This document shows positions 9,763 through 18,390 of a stretch of DNA of 64,000 nucleotides, in pieces (the stretch's first letter is position 1; each line of letters opens with the position of its first letter). Origin of the DNA: Acidiferrum sp963764675 (lineage in GTDB: Bacteria; Acidobacteriota; Terriglobia; Acidiferrales; UBA7541); assembly GCA_963764675.1 (NCBI GenBank), contig CAVXTQ010000011.1:62001-126000 (forward strand), in the 5' to 3' direction. The translations under genes and the position numbers were made by a program. Below the pieces are notes generated by a model, which was given only the letters and a program-made list of their open reading frames with translations, ran no database searches and had not been told where the DNA came from.

Positions 9763-10094
9763 ATCATATTCGCGCGGTTAATCGCAAAGCGCTGCGTATC
9801 GAAGAGCATGTTGCCCAAGCCGAAAGCGATATCGTCGCCCTGCAGCAAGGCCCGGGTCCGAAGCCGCACATCCCTATGGGATGCTCGTTGGTTTTCTATC
9901 CTGGCTGGGAAGTGGATTCCGCTGGTGGCACAGCGGGTCTGTGCCAGCCGGTCGAACGCGACCTCTTCGATTGCTACGTCACCTGTTTCTGGCCCGCGCA
10001 TGTTCCTGATCACTTGAACAACGCGCCCGACTGGACCAGCAAGTGCGCCACCGGCACGAAGGATTGGCGCAACATCGACATCGTTTTCCCGTAG
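9759..10094 (+). CDS. qhpC: QHNDH gamma subunit precursor (CTQ and thioether crosslinks)
   Basis: 111 residues. The N-terminal leader (about 1-35) is not a Sec signal but a maturation leader, as in Paracoccus. The spacing of crosslinking residues matches the known enzyme exactly: Cys42-Glu51 (9 apart), Cys62-Asp68 (6), Cys76-Asp84 (8) and the cysteine tryptophylquinone pair Cys72-Trp78 (6). The C-terminal DWRNIDIVFP also fits the family. An additional cysteine, Cys96, has no partner in this scheme. The gene overlaps qhpD by 4 bases. After QhpD crosslinking the peptide should be exported by QhpF, cleaved by QhpE and its Trp oxygenated by QhpG. Assignment is very secure because of the residue spacing. 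Confidence 0.96.
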   Translation: MNHIRAVNRKALRIEEHVAQAESDIVALQQGPGPKPHIPMGCSLVFYPGWEVDSAGGTAGLCQPVERDLFDCYVTCFWPAHVPDHLNNAPDWTSKCATGTKDWRNIDIVFP

Positions 10095-10118
10095 TCGCGA
10101 TTTTGACGGAGGCGTACG

Positions 10119-11294
10119 TTGCGATCTGTGCTTTGTTCTCTGACCTTGGCGTTGCTCGCGGGTTTCGCGACAGCCGCGGATACTTCGGGCGCGGGTCAAC
10201 AGTTGGTCTATCTGGCCTCTTGGCCGCATCAGATCCTGGTTTTTGACACCATCCAGGAGAAAATCGTCGACCGCATCGAGCTGAACACCGACGTTGCCGG
10301 ATTCCTCGTCCTCTCTGCGGACAAGAAAAAGCTGTACGCTTCGACGATTAGAGACAACGCGATCGTGACGATCGATCTTGCCACTCGCAAAGTCCTTTCT
10401 ACTTTCTCGTTGGATTCTCAGAACCGCAATGTTCGCATCTACGCTCTGGTTGCCGATCCTTCCGGCAAGTATCTGTATTCCGTCGCGGCGATCATCATCA
10501 AGCGTGTCGATCACTATGACATCGAGCCGCCCAAGCTCGTCATGATTGATCTCGAGACTCAGAAGATCAGCCGCTCCGCGGATTTCCCCAAAGATGAAGC
10601 CCTCGTCACACTCTGGCCGATTCAGATGAAATTTTCGCCGGACGGCAAATACTGGTATCTGTTCCTCGAGAACATTCTGGTCTTCGATAGCAATACTCTG
10701 CAGCTTGTGAAAAAAATCGAGCTTGCCGACCCGCACATTCCGGGAATCGGCAACGTGATTTTCAATCCCGTGGAAGAGTGGCCCGCGGAAGATCCCAATG
10801 AAGAACCCGGCAAGCTGACCAACGTGTTCATGTCATCGGATCCTTACGTTCATCGAGCGGTATTCGGCATCGCCAAGATCGACCTTGCGAGACTCTCCTT
10901 TGACTTCACGCCGGTGGCGCCCGCAACGACTCTGTCCATGACTCCGCTGCTCCTCACGCCCGATCATCAGGTGGGCTACACCATCGCCATCGACGGCGTG
11001 CCCGGCAACCGGCACTGCGAGTTCTGGGCCTTTGACATGAAGACGCGAAAGATCATCAACAAGAAGGAGTTTCAGGGCCGCAACCGCTTTTCGTTCGGCC
11101 TGTCTGCGGACGGAACGAAAGTGCTCATTTACGGAGCCGGCTATGAAATCGATGTTTACGATGCAAAAACGTTTGAGTTTCGCAGCAACGTGGTTCTCCC
11201 CGGCGACATCACCAGCAATATCATTGTCATGCCATGGACTGCAGTGTCGGCTGCCTCGGCAGCTGACGCGGGAACTTCTTCTGGAGCGCGGTGA
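10119..11294 (+). CDS. qhpB: QHNDH beta subunit, first copy
   Basis: 391 residues from TTG 10119, chosen because GGAGG at 10108-10112 sits 6 bases upstream. A Sec signal peptide covers residues 1 to about 20 (LTLALLAGFATA). The mature part has repeated blade-like units of the YVTN/beta-propeller type (KKLYAST.., IVTIDLATRK, KVLIYGAGYEIDVYDA), as expected for the seven-bladed beta subunit that covers the CTQ active site. It follows qhpC by 24 bases. The next gene encodes a paralogue of the same length with the same order of motifs, so this is one of two beta candidates. Confidence 0.9.
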   Translation: MRSVLCSLTLALLAGFATAADTSGAGQQLVYLASWPHQILVFDTIQEKIVDRIELNTDVAGFLVLSADKKKLYASTIRDNAIVTIDLATRKVLSTFSLDSQNRNVRIYALVADPSGKYLYSVAAIIIKRVDHYDIEPPKLVMIDLETQKISRSADFPKDEALVTLWPIQMKFSPDGKYWYLFLENILVFDSNTLQLVKKIELADPHIPGIGNVIFNPVEEWPAEDPNEEPGKLTNVFMSSDPYVHRAVFGIAKIDLARLSFDFTPVAPATTLSMTPLLLTPDHQVGYTIAIDGVPGNRHCEFWAFDMKTRKIINKKEFQGRNRFSFGLSADGTKVLIYGAGYEIDVYDAKTFEFRSNVVLPGDITSNIIVMPWTAVSAASAADAGTSSGAR

Positions 11295-11304
11295 GAATGG
11301 TCTG

Positions 11305-12468
11305 ATGCCGACTTCGCGACACTGCATGTGGCTCGCCTTCCTTTGCCTCGTCGCCGCCGCATTCCCGGGCCAAGTCGTGGGTGCTGCCGCCCAGTTGACG
11401 TACTTCGGCATGTGGCCGCACCAAATCGGCGTGTTCGACTCGGTCCAGGAAAAAATCGTCGCAACCATCGACCTCAAAACTGACGTTCCCCGAATGCTGC
11501 TGCTCTCCCCGGATAAGAAAAAGCTGTACGCCTTAACTGCAAACGACAATTCCATCGTCACCATCGATCTCGCCACTCGCTCCGTTACCTCCTCGTTTAG
11601 CTTGAACGCCGGCAATCAGAACGTTCGCTTGATGGGGCTGACTCGCGATCCCGGCGGCAAGTACCTCTTCGGCCTCGCTACCGCCATTTCCAAGCAAGTC
11701 GACCACTACGACATTGGCGATCCGGAGTTTGTCGTCATCGATCTTGCTGCGCAGAAAATCACGCGAACCGCACCTCTGCCCAAGGACCACGAATCCCTGG
11801 GCTTCCGCAATCCGATCCGAGTCTCGCCCGACGGCAAGCTTCTCTATCTTTTTGGCGAAAATATCTCCGTCTTCGACACCGCTTCCTTCCATCTCGTCAA
11901 GAAGGTGGATCTGGCCAAGCCTCAAGCTCCGGGCGTAGAAAATGTTTCGTTTGGTCTTCTCGACGACCCCAACGATCTCCCGGGAAAAGTGACCAGCGTC
12001 TTCATTTCCTCTGACCCCTACGTCCATCGCGCGGTCTTCGGCATCGGCGTCATTGACCTCGCGACTCTGGCAGTTAATTTTTCTCCTGTGGTTCCCGATG
12101 CGGTAGCGACCGAGATGTATCCGCTCCTTCTTACTCCCGATCGTAAAGTCGGCTACACTGTCGCCATCGAGGGCAACACCGGAAATGAGCGCTGCCACTT
12201 CTGGGCGTTCGACATGCAAACGCGAAAGTTGCTGCGCGAGCGGGAGTTTGACGGCCGCACGCGATTTTATTTCGGAGTGTCAGCGGACGGCGCCAAGCTG
12301 TTGATTTACGGCGCTGGCTATCAAATCGAAGTATACGACGCGCAAACGTTCGAACTGCGCAGCACCGTTGAGGTTCCCGGCGACATAACCGGCAACATGG
12401 TGGTGCTGCCGCTGGCATCGGCGGTCGTCGCACTCGCTGACCAACACATTTCGTCCCCGGGCCGATGA
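11305..12468 (+). CDS. QHNDH beta subunit, second tandem copy
   Basis: 387 residues from ATG 11305, 10 bases after the first copy. An upstream in-frame ATG at 11143 lies inside the first beta gene and is rejected. A signal peptide covers about residues 8-28 (MWLAFLCLVAAAFPGQVVG). The two proteins share an alignable core: WPHQI.VFD..QEKIV near the start, then DKKKLYA and SIVTIDLATR, VDHYDI, SSDPYVHRAVFGI, LLTPD..VGYT, and YGAGYQIEVYDAQTFE near the end. The C-terminus differs slightly. Tandem duplication within the operon is seen directly; whether both are incorporated into enzyme or one serves another partner is unknown. Confidence 0.88.
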   Translation: MPTSRHCMWLAFLCLVAAAFPGQVVGAAAQLTYFGMWPHQIGVFDSVQEKIVATIDLKTDVPRMLLLSPDKKKLYALTANDNSIVTIDLATRSVTSSFSLNAGNQNVRLMGLTRDPGGKYLFGLATAISKQVDHYDIGDPEFVVIDLAAQKITRTAPLPKDHESLGFRNPIRVSPDGKLLYLFGENISVFDTASFHLVKKVDLAKPQAPGVENVSFGLLDDPNDLPGKVTSVFISSDPYVHRAVFGIGVIDLATLAVNFSPVVPDAVATEMYPLLLTPDRKVGYTVAIEGNTGNERCHFWAFDMQTRKLLREREFDGRTRFYFGVSADGAKLLIYGAGYQIEVYDAQTFELRSTVEVPGDITGNMVVLPLASAVVALADQHISSPGR

Positions 12469-12483
12469 CCACAGGGAGGCCTC

Positions 12484-13602
12484 ATGACGATCGTATATAG
12501 AAGATGGGTCCTGGCGGCGCTCCTCGCCGCGAGCTTTTTCGCGATCACCTTTCGCGCGGAAACCAGCCAGCCCGTCACCTGGAACAAAAAAGCCGCCGCT
12601 GCCTACCTCGATGACCGGCAAGCTTGGTGGATAGGCTGGTCGGTCGCCGCCCGCGATCACGAAACGTTTTGCGTCTCGTGTCACACCGTGGTGCCTTACG
12701 CGCTCGCCCGCCCCGCACTCCGCTCGGCGCTAACCGAGAGCGGCCCGTCCGTTAACGAGCGCAAACTCCTAGACAACGTCACCAAGCGCGTGATGCTCTG
12801 GAACGACGTGCAACCGTTCTACAGCACCGAAGAAGTCGGCGCGCTCAAAACACCGCAATCTCGCGGCACCGAGTCGATTCTCAACGCCCTCATCCTCGCC
12901 TCCTACGAAACACAAAACGCTGCGCCAAGCCCCGCGCTGGCGAAAGCATTACAGAACATGTGGACCGAGCAGCAGAAAACGGGCGAGAAGAAGGGCTCCT
13001 GGTCCTGGCTGAATTTCTCCAACCAGCCCTGGGAGGCCGACGATTCTCCCTATTTTGGCGCCACTCTCGCCGCCATCGCCGTTGGGACCGCACCAAAACA
13101 ATATCTTGCGAACCCGGAAATTCAAGGGCATCTCCAGTCGCTTCGCGAATACCTGCAGCGCGGCTATAGCGCGCAATCGCGCAACAACCAGCTCTTTCTT
13201 CTGTGGGCTTCCACGAAATTACCGGGACTGCTACAGCCTGAGCAGCAGCAATCCATCGTCAGCAGCGTCCTCGCGCTCCAGCAGCAGGATGGAGGTTGGA
13301 GCATCTCTTCTGTTGTGGAAACTTGGAAACGCCACGACGGCACGCCGTTGGAAACAAGAAGCGACGGCTACGCCACCGGAATGATCACCTTTATCCTTCA
13401 ACAGGCAGGCGTCTCGCGCGAAAACGCTCAGCTAAAGAAAAGCCTCTCGTGGCTGGCAAACAATCAGGACAAAAAAGAAGGCCTCTGGCCCGCCTACTCC
13501 TTGAACAAGCAACGCGACCCGTCCGCCGACGGCTGGCTGTTCATGAGCGACGCCGCGACCGCCTACTCGGTTCTCGCGCTAACGCAGGCGCAAGCCAACT
13601 AG
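12484..13602 (+). CDS. Heme-motif protein with squalene-cyclase-like alpha/alpha repeats
   Basis: 372 residues with a signal sequence (about 8-25). One c-type heme motif, CVSCH, is at residues 63-67. The rest resembles prenyltransferase/squalene-cyclase repeats: QQQDGGWS near 267, GLWPAYSLN near 338 and several helix pairs with QS/GTES turns, predicting an alpha/alpha toroid. The aspartate-rich DxDD catalytic motif of hopene cyclases is not visible, so a cyclisation reaction is unlikely. It lies 16 bases after the second beta gene and 4 bases before qhpF, inside the qhp operon, and has no counterpart in the classical Paracoccus cluster as I know it. Possible roles, inferred: electron acceptor for the dehydrogenase, or a periplasmic assembly factor. 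Confidence 0.7.
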   Translation: MTIVYRRWVLAALLAASFFAITFRAETSQPVTWNKKAAAAYLDDRQAWWIGWSVAARDHETFCVSCHTVVPYALARPALRSALTESGPSVNERKLLDNVTKRVMLWNDVQPFYSTEEVGALKTPQSRGTESILNALILASYETQNAAPSPALAKALQNMWTEQQKTGEKKGSWSWLNFSNQPWEADDSPYFGATLAAIAVGTAPKQYLANPEIQGHLQSLREYLQRGYSAQSRNNQLFLLWASTKLPGLLQPEQQQSIVSSVLALQQQDGGWSISSVVETWKRHDGTPLETRSDGYATGMITFILQQAGVSRENAQLKKSLSWLANNQDKKEGLWPAYSLNKQRDPSADGWLFMSDAATAYSVLALTQAQAN

Positions 13603-13606
13603 ACGC

Positions 13607-15409
13607 ATGCCCGATCTCGAGCGAGCCGCGACCCCAGATCAAGCCGCGAATCCGGCTACCATCCCGTTCGCGCAATATCGCCGCGCGCTCAAGTTCGTTC
13701 AGCCGTACTGGGGCGGCCTGGCCTTCGTCTTGGTTCTGGGTCTTTTCTCCACCGCCGTCGCCCTAGTGCAACCCTACGTCACGCGGCTGCTACTGGACGA
13801 CGCTCTGCTACCTCGCAATATGCAAGCGCTCGCCAAAATCGCGGCATTGATGGTCGCGGTCACCGTGGCCGGCTTCGTCCTCAACATCATCTCCAGCTAT
13901 CGATATGTGCGCATTTCCGCCGAGTGTTTGTTCGACATGCGCTTGGCGGTGTATCGTCATCTGCAAAGCCTGTCGCCCCGGTTCCTGGCGAAGAGCAAAC
14001 TCGGCGACGTCGTTTCTCGCATCAATAACGACATCGGCGAAGTGCAACGTATCTGCTCGGACACGCTGCTTTCCGTCCTCTCCAATATTTTGTTCCTCGT
14101 CGGCAGCCTGGCGATGATGGCGAGTATCAATTTGCGGTTGTTCCTGGCGAGCATCGTCTTCCTTCCCATCAGCATCTTGGCGCTCCGCCACTATCAATCG
14201 CGCCTCACCATCCAGACGAAAACTCTCCGCGAGCGCAGTTCCGACTTGGGCAGCTTCCTGATCGAAAGCCTCCTCGCGATGCGCCTCATCGTTGCTACAG
14301 GGAATGAACGTCACGAAGCGGAAGAATTTCGCCGCCGCAATTCCAGCTTCCTGCACTCTCTTCTGTCCATGCAGATGACCGCGTTTCTCGCCAGCGCCCT
14401 CCCCGGCACTGTCTTGACGGTCTCGATTGCGGTCGTTTTTCTCTACGGCGGAAAGCTGGTCATCGACAACCATTTGACCGTCGGCTGGCTCGTCGCGTTC
14501 ATGGCCTACCACATGAGGCTCCTCGGACCGGTGCAGGTCTTGCTTGGCACCTACACGAATCTCCTCACCGGAGGAGTTGCCCTAGGACGTGTTTTTGAAC
14601 TTTTGGACGTTGGCATCGAGGTTCGTGAATCTCCGTCAGCAGTCGCAGCTTCCAGTTTCAGGGGCGATATTGTTTTCGATCGCGTGCGATTTCGCTTCTC
14701 CCAAGACGTCCCTGTTCTGGAAGACGTGTCCTTCCAAATCCCTGCTGGCCGGATTTGCGCGATCGTCGGCGCCAGCGGCAGCGGCAAATCCACCATCTCC
14801 GACCTGCTCTTACGCTTTTACGATCCCGATTCCGGCACCATTACTATCGACGGTACCGATCTTCGCGGCCTTCGTTTGCGCGATCTGCGCAGAGAAATCG
14901 CCCTCGTCGAACAAACTCCATTTCTTTTTCGCGCCACCATCAAGGAAAACATCTCCTACGGAAAGCCCACGTCAACTCTCGACGAGATTCGCGCCTGTGC
15001 CCACCATGCGGCAATCGATGATTTCATCCAGTCGTTGCCGCAGGGCTACGACACGATCGTCGGCGAGCGAGGGTGCACGATTTCCGCCGGCGAGCGCCAG
15101 CGCATCGCGCTCGCTCGCGCCCTGCTGCGGAATCCGTCCATTCTCATCATGGATGAGCCCACCGCTGCGCTGGATCCAAGCTCCGAAGCAGCCGTCGCAC
15201 GCGCTCTCGCAAAAACGCTCCGCGGCCGCACCGTTATTCTGATCACGCATCGCATGTCTCTCGTGGAAATCGCCGATTTCGTCGTGGTCTTGGAGGGCGG
15301 GCGAATCGCCGAAACCGGCGTCCCGCGCGAGCTCATCGCCGGCAATAGTCTTCTCTCCCGCCAGTTTCGCCTCGTTAACGTCACCATCCCATTGGTCGAG
15401 GCCATATGA
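13607..15409 (+). CDS. qhpF: ABC exporter for the QHNDH gamma subunit
   Basis: 600 residues, a half-size ABC exporter with an N-terminal six-helix membrane domain (about 30-330) fused to an ATPase. Walker A VGASGSGKST is at about 387-396, the signature is the variant ISAGE near 491, Walker B ILIMDEPT is near 512-519 and the H-loop is THR near 545. There is no C39 peptidase domain, in line with a separate protease. It starts 5 bases after the preceding gene and overlaps qhpE by 4 bases (ATGA). In the Paracoccus system QhpF exports the crosslinked gamma peptide to the periplasm. General similarity is to MsbA/LapB-type exporters; the specific name rests on the operon. Confidence 0.9.
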   Translation: MPDLERAATPDQAANPATIPFAQYRRALKFVQPYWGGLAFVLVLGLFSTAVALVQPYVTRLLLDDALLPRNMQALAKIAALMVAVTVAGFVLNIISSYRYVRISAECLFDMRLAVYRHLQSLSPRFLAKSKLGDVVSRINNDIGEVQRICSDTLLSVLSNILFLVGSLAMMASINLRLFLASIVFLPISILALRHYQSRLTIQTKTLRERSSDLGSFLIESLLAMRLIVATGNERHEAEEFRRRNSSFLHSLLSMQMTAFLASALPGTVLTVSIAVVFLYGGKLVIDNHLTVGWLVAFMAYHMRLLGPVQVLLGTYTNLLTGGVALGRVFELLDVGIEVRESPSAVAASSFRGDIVFDRVRFRFSQDVPVLEDVSFQIPAGRICAIVGASGSGKSTISDLLLRFYDPDSGTITIDGTDLRGLRLRDLRREIALVEQTPFLFRATIKENISYGKPTSTLDEIRACAHHAAIDDFIQSLPQGYDTIVGERGCTISAGERQRIALARALLRNPSILIMDEPTAALDPSSEAAVARALAKTLRGRTVILITHRMSLVEIADFVVVLEGGRIAETGVPRELIAGNSLLSRQFRLVNVTIPLVEAI

Positions 15410-16110
15410 GCCGCCGCGTCCGCATCGGCATCATCGACAGCGGCGTGAACGTCGCGCACCCGCATGTTGGCAACATCGTGGGCGGCGTGAACATCGGCCC
15501 CAGCGCTCACGACGCTTCCTACGTCGATCATCTCGGTCATGGCACGGCCATCGCTGCTCTGATTCATGCGCGAGCGCCGCAGGCCGAGCTGTTCGCCGTC
15601 AAGATTTTCCAGAACGCGCTGGCCACCAATCTTGCCACCGTTCTTTTCGCCATCGACTGGTGCTTGGACAACGAGATGGACTTGATCAACCTGAGCCTGG
15701 GCACGACGAACCGCGAACATCGGCCCGCTTTTGAAACGGCCACCGAGCGAGCGTGTGCCACGCGAACGTTAATCGTCTCGGCATTCGAAATGAGCGGTGT
15801 CCCAGCTCTTCCAGGCAGCTTACCGGGCGTCGTGGGAGTCCTCGCCGATTCCGCCAAGGTCCCTGGTGAACACGGCATTGAAACGCGCGACGGAAAACAA
15901 ATCTTCACGGCGTGCCCCTTCCCCCGCGAAATCCCGGGTGTGCCGCGCGAGCGAAATCTTCACGGTGTGAGTTTCGCCGTCGCGCATGTTACGGCTGCGC
16001 TTGCCGGCGTTTGGAGCCCCGGTCTCACCGTTGGCGATCCGATGCGCTCTTTGACCATCTCAATCGATCGCCACCCACAAGCGCAAGCGATAGCACGCGG
16101 GAGTCTCTAG
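15406..16110 (+). CDS. qhpE: Subtilisin-like protease for gamma-subunit leader removal
   Basis: 234 residues, a compact S8 family protease without signal peptide or prodomain. Catalytic residues are Asp11 (GIIDSGV), His45 (GHGTAI) and Ser189 (GVSFAVAH). The usual oxyanion-hole Asn motif (AAAGN) is replaced by VSAFEMSG near 125-131. In the known system QhpE removes the gamma-subunit leader after QhpD action, and the lack of a signal fits a cytoplasmic enzyme working with the exporter QhpF. Its 3' end overlaps the convergent lipoprotein gene by 86 bases, so the two transcripts are antisense there. Confidence 0.9.
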   Translation: MSRRVRIGIIDSGVNVAHPHVGNIVGGVNIGPSAHDASYVDHLGHGTAIAALIHARAPQAELFAVKIFQNALATNLATVLFAIDWCLDNEMDLINLSLGTTNREHRPAFETATERACATRTLIVSAFEMSGVPALPGSLPGVVGVLADSAKVPGEHGIETRDGKQIFTACPFPREIPGVPRERNLHGVSFAVAHVTAALAGVWSPGLTVGDPMRSLTISIDRHPQAQAIARGSL

Positions 16111-17251
16111 GAGTAAACCGCACGTCATAGTAGGAATCCAGGAATCGCCGCTGGATTCTGAGTGATTTCGGTGCGTCGCTCTTTGCATCCTGGGACAAAA
16201 CGTCTCTCACCTTCGTTCCCCAGTCGACAAACTTCCGTTTGCCGTTCAACTCCACCTCAATCTGGCAACTCAAGGTCACGAATCCATCGAACTCAAAACA
16301 GGTCACTCCGCTGGTCGCGGCCACGCTCTGGCAGCCCTCGTCAAACCGTGCCCGCAGTGCGCGGTCCAGTTCGTCCAATTGCCCGGTTTCGCGGGACCCA
16401 ATAACGGCCGCGGAACGCTGGTGTTTCTTGGGGACCAGATAGGTGTAGAAAAGCAGGCGGTAGTGGAGTTCCGGCGGGACGTCCCTTAACCCTAGGTCTT
16501 GGCGTCCCTCCTGAACGGTGTCAGCCAGAGACTTGGGCGAATATTCGATGTCGCCGGCCTGCCGGAATCGCGTCATGCCGTCGCTCGTCAACTCGACATC
16601 GAAGTGCATCGTGCTGACACCCGTGAAATTCTTCTCCGCGCGCTCTTCCTCGCCGGCCTCGGCTGGCCGGAAGTAGGCACGCTCGATCTTCAAGCGCATG
16701 CCTGGCTTCAAGTCCAAGCCGCTGCGTTCTACCCAGTAGCCATACGCATTGAACAAGCTCTCGTTCGGCCTCATGGGAATGCTTTGCAGGATGAAATCTC
16801 GAATCGCGGTGCTGGTTCCAGCAAAGCATCCTTGTTGCTGCAGTTGATCGGCATCGGCCAGGATGGCGTACAGTGCCTCAACGTCCTCATTCCCGTCTGT
16901 CCCCGCCCGGCCCTCCAAATCGCTAAGCCATCTTTCCGGCGCAGGCATCGTCAGTTGAATCGAGGCCGGATCGCTTGTTCCTTGCTCCAAGCGAAAAGGC
17001 CCTCTCTCCGCGGAGCAATTTGTATGGACAGAAGACGCCACCACGGTGTCAGTCAGCGTCACCTTCACCACGGCATCGTTGGTGTGATTTTCAGGAATAG
17101 CGGGCGGCAGGAGGAGTGAATCGTCGTTCAGGGCCCGCAGCCGAAATGCCGCAGGAGTTGCGGCGGCCGGCTTTTTCGCCGCGCAACCCGCCTGCATCAC
17201 CACGGCGCAAAGAAGTCCCGAAAGCAAAGCCTGATTCGACTTCAATAACAT
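16025..17251 (-). CDS. Putative lipoprotein of unknown function next to qhpG
   Basis: 408 residues. The N-terminus has a hydrophobic segment ending in VMQAGC, with Cys23 as candidate lipidation site (the Gln at -3 is not ideal). No known domain is recognised. The C-terminal third has paired cysteines (VTCFEFDGFVTLSC) and a basic end. It is transcribed in the same direction as qhpG, 95 bases downstream, and runs convergently into qhpE with an 86-base overlap. Its position suggests it belongs to the amine dehydrogenase cluster, perhaps in periplasmic assembly, but this is inference only. Confidence 0.65.
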   Translation of the reverse strand: MLLKSNQALLSGLLCAVVMQAGCAAKKPAAATPAAFRLRALNDDSLLLPPAIPENHTNDAVVKVTLTDTVVASSVHTNCSAERGPFRLEQGTSDPASIQLTMPAPERWLSDLEGRAGTDGNEDVEALYAILADADQLQQQGCFAGTSTAIRDFILQSIPMRPNESLFNAYGYWVERSGLDLKPGMRLKIERAYFRPAEAGEEERAEKNFTGVSTMHFDVELTSDGMTRFRQAGDIEYSPKSLADTVQEGRQDLGLRDVPPELHYRLLFYTYLVPKKHQRSAAVIGSRETGQLDELDRALRARFDEGCQSVAATSGVTCFEFDGFVTLSCQIEVELNGKRKFVDWGTKVRDVLSQDAKSDAPKSLRIQRRFLDSYYDVRFTPRDSRVLSLALVGGDRLRWSKSASDRQR

Positions 17252-17346
17252 GTGGCAGCAAATCCCGGCGAGCCAACTCTTAGGGTGGTTTCAGTCAGTT
17301 GGACACCGTGAGCCAAGGAAAGGTTCCCAAACCTGGTAAGCCACGG

Positions 17347-18390
17347 CTAGCTCCCCTCCCCAGCGGCGATTCGTTCTAAGCCAAAACCCACTAACCGAAA
17401 CCGGGGACGTGGTCCTGCGTTAAGTTGGCTCTTGGTCCACGCAATGCCTTCCTCGATCAGTCTCAGTTCCGAAGACCAAAACGCGTTGGCAGCATTCCTA
17501 ACATAGAACTCACGGCAGTTCTCCAGGTGGCGCAAGAACCCCAGCAGCAGCCGCAACGAATATTCGGCGAGAACCTCCGCGGCAGATTCTCCAGCGAGAA
17601 TCGCCTGCACCGCCGCGCACGCCAGGATCGCTTCCCGTGCCGCGTTTCCCGCCCCTTCGCCGCACAAAGGATCGAAGGACATCGCCGCCGTGCCGCAAGC
17701 CAGCCAGCCGTTGCCGCACAAGCTTGAAGTGATGCGCGGGTATGCTGCAAATTCGCCCACGACCCTGTCCATCGTGCGCACTTGCCGTCCCACCAGGCGG
17801 CTTTTCTCGAGCGGTTCCTCGGTCGGACCCCCGACGCAAATCAGTGATCCCTTGCCGTTCCCCGTAGCGAGCAGAAAAAGCCATCCGCTCTCGACGGACT
17901 CGACCCAACAAGCGTCCCGCTCGGATCCATCCGTCAACTCCACTTGTCTGGCGAGAGCTGTCCGGGAGCCGAAATGCATTTCCGCTGGCAAACTGGCCGC
18001 AACCCTTGTCGCGAAGATCGTCCAAGCCGGATCTCCCGGCAGCGGCTCGACTACCTCCACTGCCCGTTCTTTCAAACGGGCGAGAAGCACCTCCTCCGAC
18101 GCGACGACTCCGGAATGGGGAAGCACGATCAGCTCACCGGCCCCAGCGCCCGCAGCCCCTGAGCCCCAAAGCACGATACGCTTTCGGATGCCGGGCAGTC
18201 CCTCGAACATATCCTTGCTATCGAAGATATCGGCGAGAAGACTCTGCGTGCTTGGACTAATCAGGATGGTGGGCAGCTTTGGCGACTCGGTCTCACCAAT
18301 CGTGACGCTAGCCCCTTGGCGCTGAAGCAGTTGCAGGCAACACTGGGCCGCAACCCCGCTGCCTCGGACGAGAATGGTGCGTTCCGGCAT
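17347..18390 (-). CDS. qhpG: FAD-dependent monooxygenase for CTQ biogenesis
   Basis: 347 residues from ATG 18390 (a TTG two codons upstream is possible). The N-terminal Rossmann motif is degenerate (VRGSGVAAQCCLQLL) but correctly placed. The second FAD motif is CGTAAMSFDPLCGEGAGNA around residues 230-248, the place of the GD...P..G.G element in flavin monooxygenases of the PHBH/tryptophan halogenase type. QhpG of Paracoccus hydroxylates the gamma-subunit Trp on the way to the quinone. Here the gene is on the opposite strand from qhpA-F, convergent to them, and followed by the lipoprotein gene. The name relies on both the fold motifs and the cluster. Confidence 0.82.
   Translation of the reverse strand: MPERTILVRGSGVAAQCCLQLLQRQGASVTIGETESPKLPTILISPSTQSLLADIFDSKDMFEGLPGIRKRIVLWGSGAAGAGAGELIVLPHSGVVASEEVLLARLKERAVEVVEPLPGDPAWTIFATRVAASLPAEMHFGSRTALARQVELTDGSERDACWVESVESGWLFLLATGNGKGSLICVGGPTEEPLEKSRLVGRQVRTMDRVVGEFAAYPRITSSLCGNGWLACGTAAMSFDPLCGEGAGNAAREAILACAAVQAILAGESAAEVLAEYSLRLLLGFLRHLENCREFYVRNAANAFWSSELRLIEEGIAWTKSQLNAGPRPRFRLVGFGLERIAAGEGS

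Noticed and set aside
10119..12468. Tandem beta genes as an assembly duplication
   Set aside because: The two copies differ strongly at DNA and protein level and have different signal peptides, so they are true paralogues.
12484..13602. Active squalene-hopene cyclase
   Set aside because: No DxDD motif and the presence of a heme-binding CVSCH motif argue against a cyclase; only the repeat fold is similar.
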